Shown: piece after piece, positions 42,307 to 54,336 of the stretch
Layout of the letters: each line of letters starts with the position of its first letter
Position numbering within the stretch: the stretch's first letter is position 1
Source: Pyronema omphalodes
Lineage: Eukaryota; Ascomycota; Pezizomycetes; Pezizales; Pyronemataceae
Assembly (NCBI GenBank): GCA_024516155.1
Contig: JAJJXM010000044.1
Span: 496,001-560,000 of the forward strand
DNA: 64,000 nucleotides
Direction of reading: 5' to 3'
Position numbers and translations under genes: made by a program
Notes under the pieces: generated by a model
What the model saw: the letters and a program-made list of their open reading frames with translations, nothing else
Told to the model about the DNA's origin: nothing
Databases searched by the model: none

Positions 42307-42477
42307 CCACCTCCGCTCTGTTCAAGCTTCGTCCCGAAGCAAGTAGCTTATCATTCTGTGATCGCACCTCGCCGCAGCCAAGTGACTTACTGACCATATA
42401 TGGATATAGTCCTCCAGCCCCTACGTCCTACTACCAACTTGACCTAATGAAAACCTCGTGGGGAAAAACATTAAGCC

Positions 42478-45400
42478 TTAATCCTTGAGTCGGTAGTCCT
42501 TCGGAGAATCAGGGTACTTGAGATGAAACTCTCGTAACTTCTCCTGACCTCCTACTGAAAAGTTGTCGAATGGTTCTGCCGTCCAGTCTTTTTTGTTTGG
42601 CCAACCTAGCCATTTAACAAGGTACAATACTGGATTTCCAGATTTATAGCTGCTCATGATTTCATCGATATCGTATTCCTCGCTTCCCTCAACATCATCT
42701 GCCTCCCGTAAAATTTTATTTGTGTCTGGTGGAGCCCGAGTTCCTGCTCTAAAGGGCTCAAGTAAAGAGGTATGGAAGACGTTGTGTATCTTCCATTTTC
42801 GTGGGAGAGTAAGTCGTACTGCTGTTGGGGAGATGACTTTTTCGACTTGGAAGTGACCATGTAGTTTATGATCCAACTTTCTCGATGGGCGTCTTGTTCG
42901 TATGTTGCGTCCATCTAACATAACCAAGTCTCCAACTTGGTATTCTGGTGCCTCCTGTCGTTTCTGGTCTGCATAGCGTTTCATTCTTTCTTGTGTTTAT
43001 TGAAGGGCTGACTTGGCTCCTTCGTGTATCGTATGCATCCAGTGGGCGTAGGCTTTGCTGGCTGGGTTGCGCACAGCAGTTGCCGAAGGGTTGCTCGTAT
43101 TTGGATAAAATCCGTAATTGGCGTAAAAGGGTGAAAGTCCAGTTGCGCTTGTGACTGAGTTGTTGTATGCGAACTCAGCCATGGGTAAGACATCAGCCCA
43201 GTCGTCCATTTCGTGGTTAACAAAAGAGCGGAGGTAAGCTTCGATTGTTTGATTAAGCCGTTCCGTTTGTCCATCTGTTTGTGGGTGGAAGGCTGTTGAC
43301 ATTCTTGGTTTAATTCCTAACGTTCCAAGAAATGCTTTCCAGGTGGTGCTTGTAAACCTGGAGTCCCTGTCCGACACTATATCCGTGGGTAGGCCATGTA
43401 ATTTCCATATTTCCTTTGCGAATATTCTGGCAAGGTCTGCAGTTGTCTTGCCGTCTTTGTGTAAAGCAATAAAATGTGCCATTTTCGTAAATCGATCAAC
43501 TATAACCCATAGTTGATCACACCCATTTGATTCCGGAAGGTCGGTAATAAAATCCATAGCAATAGATTGCCATGTGGAATATGTTCATTCCAAAGGTTGC
43601 AACATTCCATACTTTTGGTGCCTAGCCGTCTTGTTCTTCTGACATTCCAAACAGCTTTGTACATATTCAATTATTTTTTCATCCATCCTCGGCCACCAAA
43701 AGTTTCTCCTTATTAATTCAATGGTCTTATGCTGACCAAAGTGTCCTGCAATCTTCGAGTCGTGCTCTGATTCCAGTACCATGTTGACCAAATCCTTTGG
43801 TACCCATAACTTCTCTTTCCGATAGATTATGCCATCTTCTATCGTTAGTGGATCTTTTATTTTTTGTGCTGCCTTTTTATAATTTTCATCCAGTTCCCCA
43901 GCGTCTTTAACCATCTTCAAAAATTCTCCAGACCATTTAACAGAAGGAATAGAGTTAAGCCGTGCCGAAGAAACAATGAATGATGTTCCTTCTCCTCCAC
44001 TGCTGATTGCTGAGATTGATGCAAAATGTTGTTTATGAAGGATAGTCGTAATCGGCTGATCCTCACCTCCCCCCTTTTCAGGGCGGAACTCCGGACGCCT
44101 TGACAATGCATCTGGCTTCCCATTCTTACTTCAAGGTCTGTAGAAAATTTTAAAGTCAATACCAGCAAGTTCTTGAGCCCACCTTGCTTGTCGACGATTG
44201 AGTACTTTAGTTGTGGTGAAGTACTCCAAATTTTGATGGTCGCTGAATACTTGAACCGTATGCATTGCTCCTTCCAGGTATCTTCTCCAAATCTTGAACG
44301 AATCCACAATATCTAAAAGCTCCTTATCATGGATTTCATAGTTGATTTCTGCCGGAGTAAATTTCCTGGAGTGGAAAGCAATAGGGTGCAGCTTTCCGTC
44401 CTCTCCTTCCTGAGAAAGGACTGCGCCTAAGGCAAAGTCAGAGGCATCAGTTTCAACAATGCAAACCTTTTTAGGATCAAAATGTCCCAGTATTGGCGCT
44501 TTTGTGAACCTCTGCTTTAACTCGTCAAATGCCAATTCCATGGCAACATTCCATTCCCACTTCTTCGGATCGCCCTTGGTTGATTCAGTAAGAAGACGAC
44601 AAATTCTTGAGAAGTCCTTAATGAATCGGCGATAGAAGTTCGCAAATCCAAGAAAGCCTTGTGTCTCTTTCAAGGATTTAGGAGGTTCCCAAACCAGGAC
44701 GGTTTCCACCTTATCCTTTGCCATCTCAATTCCCTTTTCGCTTATAATATACCCCAAAAATTCCACTTTGTTTGTCCCCCAAACACATTTTTCCGGAGAT
44801 ATTACCAGCCCATTTTCTTCTAGTCTTTTTAAGACCTCCTTAACCAATTTATCATGTTCCTCCTCTGTTTCCGCATAAATAGGAACATCATCAATATAAG
44901 CAATTGCACGCTGATCCAACATGTCTCTAAAGGTATGATTCATCATATCCTGGAATGTGGCCGGTGCATTGCTTAACCCAAAAGCCATTACCAAACATTC
45001 GTATAACCCATATCTGCATGTGAATGCAGTCTTCCATTCATCGCCTTCTTTGATCCTAATCAAATGGTAACCTTTCTTCAAATCCATTTTCGTGAAGAAC
45101 TTTGCTCCTCTTACTCTGTCTTGTAATTCAGACATAAGAGGGAGGGGGTAGCGATTTGCTATGGTAATTTTATTTATCCCCCTATATTCAACACAAAGCC
45201 GTAAACCTCGCCCATGTGGTTTTGGAACAAAGAGAATTGGTGCTGCGGCAGGAGATTTAGATGGTCGAATCTTGCTTGTCCTCAGCATTTCTTTTAACCA
45301 TTCTCTTAGTGTCTCCAGCTCAATTTCATTGAGCGCATAAACTGGTCCCCAAGGAGGAGTTTCTCCTCCCTTCAAATCCATGGCGTGATTATAGGGTTTG

Positions 45401-46175
45401 TGTTCTGGCAGCTTATCTGCTGCTTCCTTGGTCATTATGTTAATCCACTTACGGAATTTCTCAGGGACTTGTTGAAGTGCCTCTGATAAGTCCTCCTGAG
45501 TGGCAACAGCTGAGATATGGCCTATAACTGAGGCCTCAGGATAGTCGAGTACTCGGTGGTCGACCTTAAGAGAAAATGTACTGGCCTGAGCCTTAGTACA
45601 ATTGTCAGTGCAACGTGGTGTTGTGAAGGAGATGTTATTGCTGTCTCCCCACATGTTGCAAGGTTGATGTTTTGCCATCCACCAGTAGGGTAGGATGACA
45701 TCGCAGTCGCTGTCAAGAGGGGCGACTTCGAAGGATTCTGCTGCATAATGTTGTTTGTGTTGCAGCATAACAGGTACTGTAAAGAATTCTCCAGCTCCAG
45801 CAACTACCTCATTATTGAAGTTGCGAATTTGAAGAGGCTGGTCTGTCTTTACAGTAGGAATTTTGTACGTTTGGACAAAACCTTTGTCCAGTAGAGCTGA
45901 GGTGGAGCCTGTATCAAGTAGGACTCGCACCGTCCGAAATTTGTTCTTTGACCAATTCAACACCATGTTGATTATTGACCTTTTCCCGTGATAAGGTGGA
46001 ACCAAGGCTTCCTTTGTTATTCCCTTGGAAGAGGTTCCATTGTCGGTTCGTCGATTTTTTGTCTTGATCGACCCCAAGTTGTCTGTTGATTTTCTTTTTG
46101 TTCCACAACATATAATATTTCCTGCGTCAGATGTACATTCCTCCTCCTCATGTGACGCACCCCTAGAGGATCTTA
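42478..46175 (-). pseudogene. A4 pol with three nonsense codons
   Basis: A full-length reading frame from protease ([13 protein letters not shown]) to chromodomain (VLYLVKWLGWPNKKDW) is broken by TGA at 44133-44131 (GGA in A3), TGA at 43587-43585 (TTA in A3) and TAA at 42999-42997 (AAA in A3). All parts stay in the same frame. Missense changes also hit conserved positions: RT reads AYIDDVPIY, and MPFGLSNAP has become MAFGLSNAP. It is inactive. Confidence 0.92.
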
Positions 46176-48362
46176 AAAGTCCGACTCCTCATCATTCTGC
46201 TCAATCTCCCAAATTCTAGGCTGAGCATCTTCCATCATGTCATCCTCATCCTGCCGCACTGCTGCGGTCTTTGTCTTTTTATTTTCTTTGGGCTTCCCCT
46301 GCCCCTTATTTCCTTCATCATTGTTATCTCTCTTCCTCTTACCTGAGGAAGCAACCTTTCCCTCGCCAGAGAGCTCTGTTCCTCCAACTGTCTTTTTTGC
46401 ATAACAATCGAACATCTTATGTCCAGATCTTCCGCACCTCGAACAGTCAGCTTTATCCTTCTTATGCTTATCAATTTCGCTCTGAGGGACATTCTGCAGA
46501 GCTTCCCTCCCTGACGCAAAAATAGACTTCTTGTCCTTTTTCCCAGAAAAATTCTTTTTCTCCTTCTTATCCTTGAACTTATCCTTGTGCTGCACCTCCT
46601 TAGGGCGCACAGTTTCCTTGTTCTTCCCTTTATCCTTATGGCGGTCCTCCCGCACTTCCAAAGTCTTTTTCTTGTGACCCTCTCATTCCTCTTCCAAATT
46701 TTCAACGACATGAGCAGCTTCCTTTACTGCATCAATCATTTCTTCATCATCTGTTGGGATCCCCCCAAACCTTTGATATACCATTTTTTTAATTGAGGGC
46801 GTCATGGCCTCCCAGATTACATTCCTCTACATTGGCCCAATTGCCCCAACGCGCATATTGAGATCCTCCAATTTCGTAATATAGTCATCAATGTCTCCCT
46901 CATACTGGAGCTCTGTAATCCCTTTAACGTCCTTCTGGGCTTCTCGCTTATCCTCAAACCTAGTTTCAATAGAGCTTGAGAAAGCTTGCCATGTATCTTT
47001 AAGTCCTTGTCTTTGAATGGACTTTCGCCGTTCCTGGTGCCAACTGAGAGCTTTGTGAGTAAGCAAGCTCCCAACCCATTTTACCTGGTCGTCCTCATCT
47101 GGAAAAGCCTTGGCGTATGTCGCAATATAATCGTGAACAGACATCCACCAAGCCCTAAACAAATTCTTGTCCTTCCCAGAAAAATATTGTGGAGCCTTCA
47201 TTTCAGGCATTTTGGGTCTTCTTGGTTCATTGACCCCAGATTGCTGTAATTTGTTGACCAGTGATTCCAAAAATGCTTCCGTTGCATTTTTTGCTTCAGG
47301 CTTCCTTTGCTGAGCCTTTTCTCTGCGCTCCTGGCGCTTCCTTTCCAAGGCCTTTCTGATATATGAGTCATCTGAATCCTCACTGTCCGTAGGATCAGAT
47401 GGTGGTAATGGAGGTGGTGGGAGTCCTCCTCCAGGTGGTTTACTGCCCCTACCACCATTTCTGCCGTTGTTTGCAGAGGATCCATCCTCTGATGGAGGCA
47501 AGGGAACTTCTGGTGCTCTGCCAAGTGAGGGAGGTCTGGGAGTCATTTCTTCATGCATAGCCTCAGTTAGGGACTTAGCATCGAACTGCTCCTTCTTCTG
47601 GATCTTTGACATAACAAGGCCAATAACCTTGTTTACCAACTCCAATTTTTCCTCCTCTCTCTGCTCCTCATAGTCCAGCAGGCGTTGCTGGTGCACCTCT
47701 TCAGCTCTAGAAAGAGCTGCAATCCGCCTGTCCCTCTGATCATCATCTTGTACCCGAATGGCGTCCTGTGTATTTTTAAAATAGGCCCATTGCTCGATTT
47801 CCTTGTTGATTTGTAGTTGCCTCTGGGCAAAGGCTTCGAGGATGGCATTCGTTGTCTGAATGCCGTGATTGAGTCTTTCTGCAGACGCTTGGTTGGCTGC
47901 CTCTTTCGCTGTTGTGTCCGTGGCAAGTTCGCCAATTGTCCTCCAAACTTGGCCGGCAAAGTCGTTGCTGGCCTGGACGAGTCTAGTAACGGTCTGAAGG
48001 TTGACCTCCTGATCAAGGTTCCCCTTCTTCGCTAGAATATCGTATGCCTTCCGCATCCCCTGGGCCATCTCCTGATAGAGCCCCTTCATCCGTTGTAACT
48101 CATCGTTCATTGCAGCCCCTGATCCTGCTGCTTCCATCAATGTCTTAATGTCCTCCTCGGTTGAAGTCATTTTTTCCATCATCAAGACAACCCATTGTGG
48201 CACTTCGCCTAAGTGAAGGGTGGTCCCATGGTGAACTCTGGGTTGCCCCACAGAGGTAACCTCCTCCCAGCAACGAGGGCGTGTGATGCTGATGGTATCA
48301 GCCACAGGTGCATCTAGACCGTCGTCGTGGGTAGCTCCGCCGGTGAGTCTGCGAGAGGCCAT
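46173..48362 (-). pseudogene. A4 Gag with two nonsense codons
   Basis: This is homologous to A3 Gag from ATG 48362 (MASRRLTGGATHDDG) to NDEESDF. The stops are TAG at 46829-46827 (TAT in A3) and TGA at 46685-46683 (TTA in A3). The knuckle is CSRCGRSGHKMFDC, with Ser for the usual Trp. The slippery heptamer is mutated to GGACTTT (46182-46176), so even the frameshift signal has decayed. Confidence 0.92.
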
Positions 48363-48484
48363 TGTAGATTGAAGTTTTCGTTTGTAGTATTTTTGGAGGA
48401 GTGCTGGTGTTTCTTGCCCTAGAAGAGGGTCTTCCGTATTCGTGTCGATAAGTAAACTTAGTAGCTTGAGCCTTAAGTTTATAG

Positions 48485-49843
48485 TGTGAACCTGGCTATT
48501 GAGGCTTTCAATAGAGAGGCTTTTTCGATCAGTTTTTGCTTTCGTTCCAAGGTAGATAGCAATAGATATCTCCCAAGAAGCTAGGAAGTCAACTAATCGA
48601 TCACAGGCCGAATAAACTTAAGGGTCCCGTCCTGAGGTATTTGGTGTAGAAAGGTATAGTCGTAACAAGAGATCAAGTTGCTGATGCTGGAGGAGACGGT
48701 GGGAAGACTTAGGGTCTTTTATAGACTTTCGTCCACAAGTTTGCCCAGACTTCCCAAGGGAACCAACTTCCTAACTAAGCTTAGGAGATAAGACGTGAGT
48801 CAATTCTTTGACAAATCTGCCGATGGCTCGCATCATGCTGCATGCGCAATGATATTAATTGCTCACTTGCATGATGACCTCGTGTCAGATTAATCCTTGA
48901 CCTTCCTTGCCGTGCTACCACACCTTGCAATCAGGTATTGGGGTTAAGCGCCTAATGGAGGGTTACTCCACTTCAGCGCATAATGCAATGACTCCTCTGA
49001 TAACGACATGTGAGTCATATATCTTATGAGTCGTCTTGATAATAGATCTCCCTAGAGAATCTCGATTGCGAGTGGAGGAATCTGATATCATAAGGCATAC
49101 CATGCCCTACCGGAGTGCACTGCCCCGTTAAATTCCTGTGTGATGTCATGACTGCTCCACCTGCGCGCTCTTGCGCGCAGCCACACCCGGGTGTGTATGC
49201 AAACCCCGTCTTATCTTGCAGTTGGTAGTCATTGGCCTAAGGTCGCGTCATATCAGTTCCACCGAACAGTTTTCTTGAGTGGTGTTCCCTGCTGCAGAAC
49301 GTCGTCTCATGCTAACGCAATCTTGACCCTTGTCCTGAGCTCCACTCATGTTGGCTGACTAGACTCTGCCTTATTCCTTGGCCGACTATCCATCCAACTC
49401 AGACCTCGGATGATCCTATTCGTCTGCCTTGCACTGTCCTGAGAATTCCTTTCTCTTGCAAGCCCTCTGGTAGCCGTGCTTGGTGGAACACAACCTCAAG
49501 TATAAGGAGGTGTCCCTTTGCCGTCGTCTTCTGTCTCCATCAGCGTCGTCTGTAGTTCTCTCATGGGTAAGTCGACACCCATGAGGTAAGTTGTTCCTCG
49601 TTCCCATCCATCTGTGATCCTCCCAAACTGACAGTGAATAACAGGTAGCGACGCCTCGGGCCGGGATCCTCGTGAGGTCCTTTCGGAAAGTCACGAATCA
49701 CGTTACGTGGCTAGCTGGAGCTCCTCAGGGGGTTCCGGCCCGGGAATACTAACCTCATTATTCATTCTCCTGTCGAGTTTGCCATGTTCTCTAAATGTTA
49801 TACATGTTACCTATTCTATACTCACACAATATAGGGTGTGACA
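48485..49843 (-). repeat. A4 5' LTR
   Basis: This 1359 bp LTR carries a TATA box on the minus strand (TATAAAAG near 48723). The GC-rich palindrome is disturbed near 49161-49180 (CTGCGCGCT/TTGCGCGCAG). The AGCAG target duplication follows at 49844-49848. Confidence 0.93.
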
Positions 49844-50182
49844 AGCAGCCAACAGAAGCTGATCAGCGCTATATTCACCACATCTCTTAGAGATCCGCTG
49901 TGCTTGCGCCGGTACGATGTCCATGAGCTCTCTGACATACATATTGTCTGCCTCTGGCATACCCTGCTGATTGACTGGATGTTGCATTGCAGTGATGTTC
50001 ATGATGTTGAAGATGCTGCTGATATGGGGATCAATGGTGACACAGCAGTTGTTGGGTGACACAAGACTTGGTTGATCAGACTCCACAGATCTCTCGTTGG
50101 ACGTCTGATTGCTTGGCGCCAGCAACGCCCCAGCGGAGCACAACCACTCGCTTACAACATTGGTGCTGTTCCCAGTCACCAA
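49844..50182 (-). pseudogene. Host-like spliced gene, 5' part of exon 1
   Basis: The minus-strand frame is open from 50182 and reads directly across the A4 target duplication into 40942 (SADQLLLAA, then GFYIPGELP). The first 25 or so codons overlap the first unit of the 197 bp repeat (from about 50105). The true start is therefore uncertain; it may lie at an inner ATG (NIMNITAMQHP or QQGMPEADNMY), or the gene may begin elsewhere. I do not recognise a family for this N-terminal part. Confidence 0.65.
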
Positions 50183-50700
50183 TTTTTTTTTTTTTTTGTT
50201 TGAAAAAAAAAGTCACACGAATATGCAGTTTTAACTGCTTTTAATTCATCGCAAAAGCGATGGAACAATTTTTTTTATTTTCAACAGATGATGTTTTTGA
50301 TCCAAAATATTTGGAGCGGGGCGATGCCCCAGCCGAGCATCACCGCTCCCTTACAACATTGGTGCTGTTTCCAGTCACCAATTTTTGTTTTTTTTTTTTA
50401 AAACATGGTCACGCGAATAAGTCGATTTAACTGCTTTGAAATCATCGCAAAAGCGATGGAACAATTTTTTTTATTTTTCAAAGATGATGTTTTTGATCCA
50501 AAATATTTGGAGCGGGGCGACGCTCCAGTGGAGCATCACCGCTCGCTTACGACATTGGTGCTGTTTCCAGTCACCAATTTTTTTTTTTTTTTTTAAAACA
50601 TGGTCACGCAAATAAGTAGATTTAACTGCTTTTAATTCATCGCAAAAGCGATGGAACAATTTCTTTCATTGATGAAAGTTTATGTTTGAGTGAAAATTTT
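50105..50700. repeat. Three tandem units of about 197 bp
   Basis: TTACAACATTGGTGCTG or a near match recurs at 50152, 50351 and 50547, a period of 195-199 bp. Each unit has CAGTCACCAA followed by a long T run, then TTTAACTGCTTT, a small TCGC/GCGA hairpin (TCGCAAAAGCGATGG) and GATCCAAAATATTTGGAGC. T-run length and a few bases vary between units. There is no coding potential. The last unit degenerates near 50665. Confidence 0.88.
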
Positions 50701-50727
50701 TCTGAAGCCGGGCGGCTGGCCTGCGGG

Positions 50728-50783
50728 CCACCATCAAATTAGTTGGAGGGGCGTGCGCCTCCTCCTAACTAATTTGATGGTGG
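50728..50783. repeat. Perfect 17 bp inverted repeat (hairpin)
   Basis: CCACCATCAAATTAGTT (50728-50744) pairs with its exact complement at 50767-50783. The inner GGAGG and CCTCC can extend the stem. It lies between the 197 bp repeats and the C-type LTR stub. Possible readings are a transposon end or a transcription-terminator-like structure; nothing decides between them. Confidence 0.85.
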
Positions 50784-50800
50784 AGTTCCACCCGTTAGGT

Positions 50801-50891
50801 GCGTAGCAGGTTGCTAGGGTGATGGTAACCACCCATAGCCCTGCGGTGGTGACGGCGGAGGCCAGGAGCATGTCACGGGAGCATTGTGACA
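50801..50891 (-). repeat. Truncated family C LTR start
   Basis: This 91 bp stretch from GCGTAGCAGG to TGTGACA matches the outer end of the C LTRs (13626-13716 and about 39089-39178) with only two or three changes. A purine-rich stretch GAGGAGGGGGAAG lies directly outside it on the minus strand, as for a 3' LTR. The rest of the LTR and any internal region are not recognisable. Confidence 0.82.
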
Positions 50892-50999
50892 CTTCCCCCT
50901 CCTCGTCATTCATTCATCTATTATCATTCGCTTCATTACCCAGCACTCGTTTGTTCATTCATTTCTATTATCCCCCGGTCATCGATCATCGCTTGTCAC

Positions 51000-51460
51000 T
51001 CGCCTGGGTTAGGGTTACGCTCAATTCCCAAACTGTCAAAAAGGTCACGTGACCCATCCCCAGGGTTAGGGGTCCGCTCGGATCCCTTTCCGGAAATTCC
51101 ACACCTACGGTCTAACGATCATCTTATCCGATAAGATAAGATCGGTTACGTGTCTCTTATCAGTGGTAGATCAGTATGCACGCGCACTGGTCTACTAATG
51201 TGCGCACACGTGACTAGGGCTAGGGCACGATCATGTGATTGATAAGATAAGATCTAGTCATGTGACCTTATCAGTATTGCACCATCGTTCAAATCGCAAC
51301 TGATCTGGATTCACGTGACTAGGGTTAGGGTTGCACCCGTACGCACACAAACTAGGGTTGGGTTTGTGACCGTACGCGCACAGGTAGGGTTAGGGTTACG
51401 ACGCACACGCACAATTAGGGTTACGGAAGCGCGCGTGAATTCGCTTAGGGTTAGGCTAGC
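51000..51460 (+). repeat. Degenerate telomere-like (TTAGGG) motifs with GATA clusters
   Basis: GGGTTAGGG, TAGGGCTAGGG, TAGGGTTAGGG and similar two-unit motifs recur at about 51005, 51060, 51215, 51325, 51385, 51415 and 51445, all on the plus strand. They are separated by GC-rich stretches such as TACGCGCACA. GATAAGATAAGATC occurs near 51130 and 51240, with inverted CTTATC copies. This could be an interstitial or subtelomeric remnant. Confidence 0.7.
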
Positions 51461-54084
51461 GCGCGCGCGAAGTACGCTATCACGCTCGCGAGATACGCTA
51501 ACGAGCACACGACAAGGCTGTGCACGCAATCATGCAAATTTGGTACGATCGTGTTAGCGCGTCTAGAACACGCAACCGCGACCGCGTTGTTTACTTGATT
51601 ATTTGTCGGGAAAAATCTGCAAATAGTGGCTCGGCGTATAAGGAGGAAAAATTTCATATAAGAGGATTGTTTCTTTGTTTGTTTATTTTGTTTTCCTTTT
51701 CTCCTTACAAAGTTATTTGTTTATTTACAAATTCAAATACTTTGTCGATCTTTGTTTACGTCCTCGTTTTCGTCCCCATCTTTGGATCTCTTTTTCCCTT
51801 GAAATCTTTGTTTATTTCCTTCACTTCTAAACACAGAAATCTCTAGGTTGATGCTTGACACAGCTTAAGAGTTTCTAACGTTGAAGTTATCATAAGGATA
51901 TTTGCATTGAACTCAAGAGTGAATAATTGAGAAGAGCCCTCAGGTTCTCCGTCAGCTATCTCTCCCTTGTTCGCTGTTTCATTGAGATTTTGGGAAATGG
52001 TGGTTGGTTTCTTCTGACCTTTTGTTCATGCCTTTTTGGGATGTTGAATTTCTGTTGTTTATCTTGGAAGAGAAAAAGGGGGAGATTGCGCGGGGAATTA
52101 AGCACTGATATCACGTGATACAAAACATGGAATGAAAAGTATAAAGGAGGTGGAACATCTTGTATATTATCCTCCACGCAGTCTACTGGGCAATTATCTA
52201 CACATAATCCCTTGATTTGTCCGTCCACATGAGTGAACGCTACTTCCTTCATCCCCTGAACTGACCCTACCCCGTTCTAACAACATCAATAGCCCTCACC
52301 CTACCTTCATCAACAAGAACCAATACCAAAAGGCTACGCCACGGGGACATCCAGTGTACGAGAAGTATTGCCTGCGCCCGTACTATCGGAGTCAGAGCCA
52401 CAGAAAGAAAAAGAACGAGTTGTGTTGCTTACCCGTGCTCAAGAGGAGTACGTGTGAATTTTAACACTGCGGTTTCTGATGCGCAGCCATACCTCGAGGA
52501 ACATACCGCTGTCCCTGAAAAGACCCTGGAATACTTATAACCTTAGGGCCCTATGCAGAAAATTACCAAAGCCTTCGAGCGAACGCAGCTCTTCGGCCGT
52601 TTAAGAACAAACCGTCCAGCAAGGGTCGCAGAATCAAGAGACCTGCCGGGCCAGTTATACATACGAATAGAGAGGAGAATGTAACGCAAGTAGGTCACCG
52701 CAGGAAACAGATATTGAGCTTGATGTGAATAGGAAGGTTCAGAGGGGAGGAACTGTATTTAACTCAAATGGGATAATGTATTCACAAAACACTTGGCCGT
52801 AAAATAAGAAAACATAGTCACATATGACCATGGCATTACGCCTGACCGACGGATGAAGCCGGATAAGCTGAAAAACATCATACGACAGCGCAGTCTAGTC
52901 GGCTGAAGAAGATGAGGAGTTAACTTCCCCTTTCAATAGTAAACACCGGAAACTGTATCTTTGCAAAAGAACCTTCGAACTGCCGTTATAACGACACGAC
53001 CGTGCGACCAACAGAACATCGGACCACCTCATATCTTTGACCGCCAAAAGGGCCACAGTCTATTGCCGGCGATGACGACATCATCAGATTATGAAAATGA
53101 CTTCACACGATGTGACGGAATCGGCAACGGGATACTCAAGTCCGAAGTTAGTTGTAGAAAGGCGTCAGCTGGTCCTGCAACGCACATTGTTCGAAATGCA
53201 TTCCGATACCCTATTATTATTAATGACATTAGTGCATACGCCAAGAAGGATGAGTCCAGGGTTTAGCAAATGACTAAGGCATCATCCGGATAACAGCCCG
53301 GAGGATGTCTTAAAGTATATTCGCGATATAAGCGTTTTTTCCAAAACCTGGATTTTGTATGGTGGAAAGATCATCGTTGAGGTGTAGCCAACCAACGTCA
53401 TAAAGTACTTCCACTCCCACCCACCGCATAGTGCTTGCACAGTATATGAGTGGGGAGCCTAAGATAAGAAAAATATAAAAGTACCACAAGCCCCCACTTG
53501 AAGAAGCCACCATCCAGCAACACAATTACAACTGGCCAAAATGCAACAAAACATCCCACGAAGGGTTATCGTCTTCTCCTGGGTCAATACCCGACGCCAT
53601 AGAAGCCATACCTTACCTTGAATCAATAAAATACCTCCGGTCCTCCCTCTTCAAGCAACGACCACAATTTCCAAACCAATACTCTCTAAACGCTGCCTGA
53701 GATATGCAGGAGAGTTTGAACTCATAACTGTTATGATCTCAGCGTTCTGTTAGGAGAATCCCCTTGAGCAGTGATAATTCCCCCTTTTGCACTTGTTGCT
53801 TCTCTCTTTTCTTTCGGGAATTTGAGAGTTACCTGGCCGTCCGTTTACCCTAGGACCCCCGGCTTACGCAAACCATGACTGCTGCCTTCCTTGGCATCCC
53901 AAATGATCAGAAACCCTACCTGATACTAACCCAACCTGCAGATGGTAACCCCCGGTGTTCACACCAAGGGTTTTGATGCCGACATGATTGGCATTCGTCA
54001 TCGTTTACCGGGCCGATACTAGGGCACCGAGGGCTGGCGATGCTAATGCCATGGGCATCCATTGTCACTTGCCAGGCTGGCTAG
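51461..54084. other. No recognisable gene
   Basis: It opens with an alternating GCGCGCGCG patch (51460-51475) and then becomes T-rich (51650-51850). Short frames exist (for example 51956-52252 minus and 52961-53266 plus), but I see no domain, supported start or splice structure. The part around 52380-52680 has protein-like stretches broken by many stops and could be an old, unidentified element. Confidence 0.6.
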
Positions 54085-54311
54085 GTTGCACTGAGACAGC
54101 TGCAGTTTCTGTATGAGTGACTCTAAGAATGCTTCTGTTGCAATCTTTGCTGACTTTTCTTCTGTTTAACCTTTTCCTGGCACTGCTGGCGCTTGCTTTC
54201 TAATGCTCTCATAATATATTCATCAGCCGAATCTTCCTTGTCAGAAGGTTCAGATGATGGTGGTGGAGGTGGTAGATGTCCTCCTCCTGGTAGTTTGCTT
54301 CTCCTGCCATC
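54085..54311 (-). pseudogene. Fragment of family A gag
   Basis: The minus-strand translation has LPGGGHLPPPPPSSEPSDKE and SADEYIMRALESKRQQ, matching the proline-rich linker and following helix of A Gag (GGGLPPPPPPPSDPS and [11 protein letters not shown] in A3). It continues with a match to ATEAFLESL after one frameshift. It is cut at 54312 by a poly-T tract. It is a diverged relic with no element ends. Confidence 0.85.
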
Positions 54312-54336
54312 TTTTTTTTTTTTTTTTTTTTTTTTT
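54312..54336 (-). repeat. Poly-T tract, likely poly(A) tail of a retroposed sequence
   Basis: About 25 T on the plus strand end directly at the gag fragment. On the minus strand the preceding bases read GTATGAAATAAAA, so an AATAAA-like signal lies just before the A run. This fits the 3' end of a truncated LINE or a retroposed transcript occupying 54337 onwards. Confidence 0.6.

Larger units (their letters stand above)
40948..49843 (-). mobile_element. Ty3/gypsy element A4 (full length, decayed)
   Basis: This 8896 bp element has LTRs of 1359 bp at 40948-42306 and 48485-49843, which show more differences than the A3 pair. The target duplication AGCAG is at 40943-40947 and 49844-49848. Removing the element plus one copy joins the host-like exon in frame. 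Gag has two stop codons and pol three, but I see no frameshift in either. Confidence 0.95.

Noticed and set aside
50728..50783. Helitron 3' hairpin
   Set aside because: The stem is right for size, but no CTRR end follows at the proper distance and no TC start is seen.
51956..52252. 98-residue minus-strand frame as a gene
   Set aside because: It has no domain, homologous copy, splice context or codon evidence; chance is likely in this AT-rich stretch.
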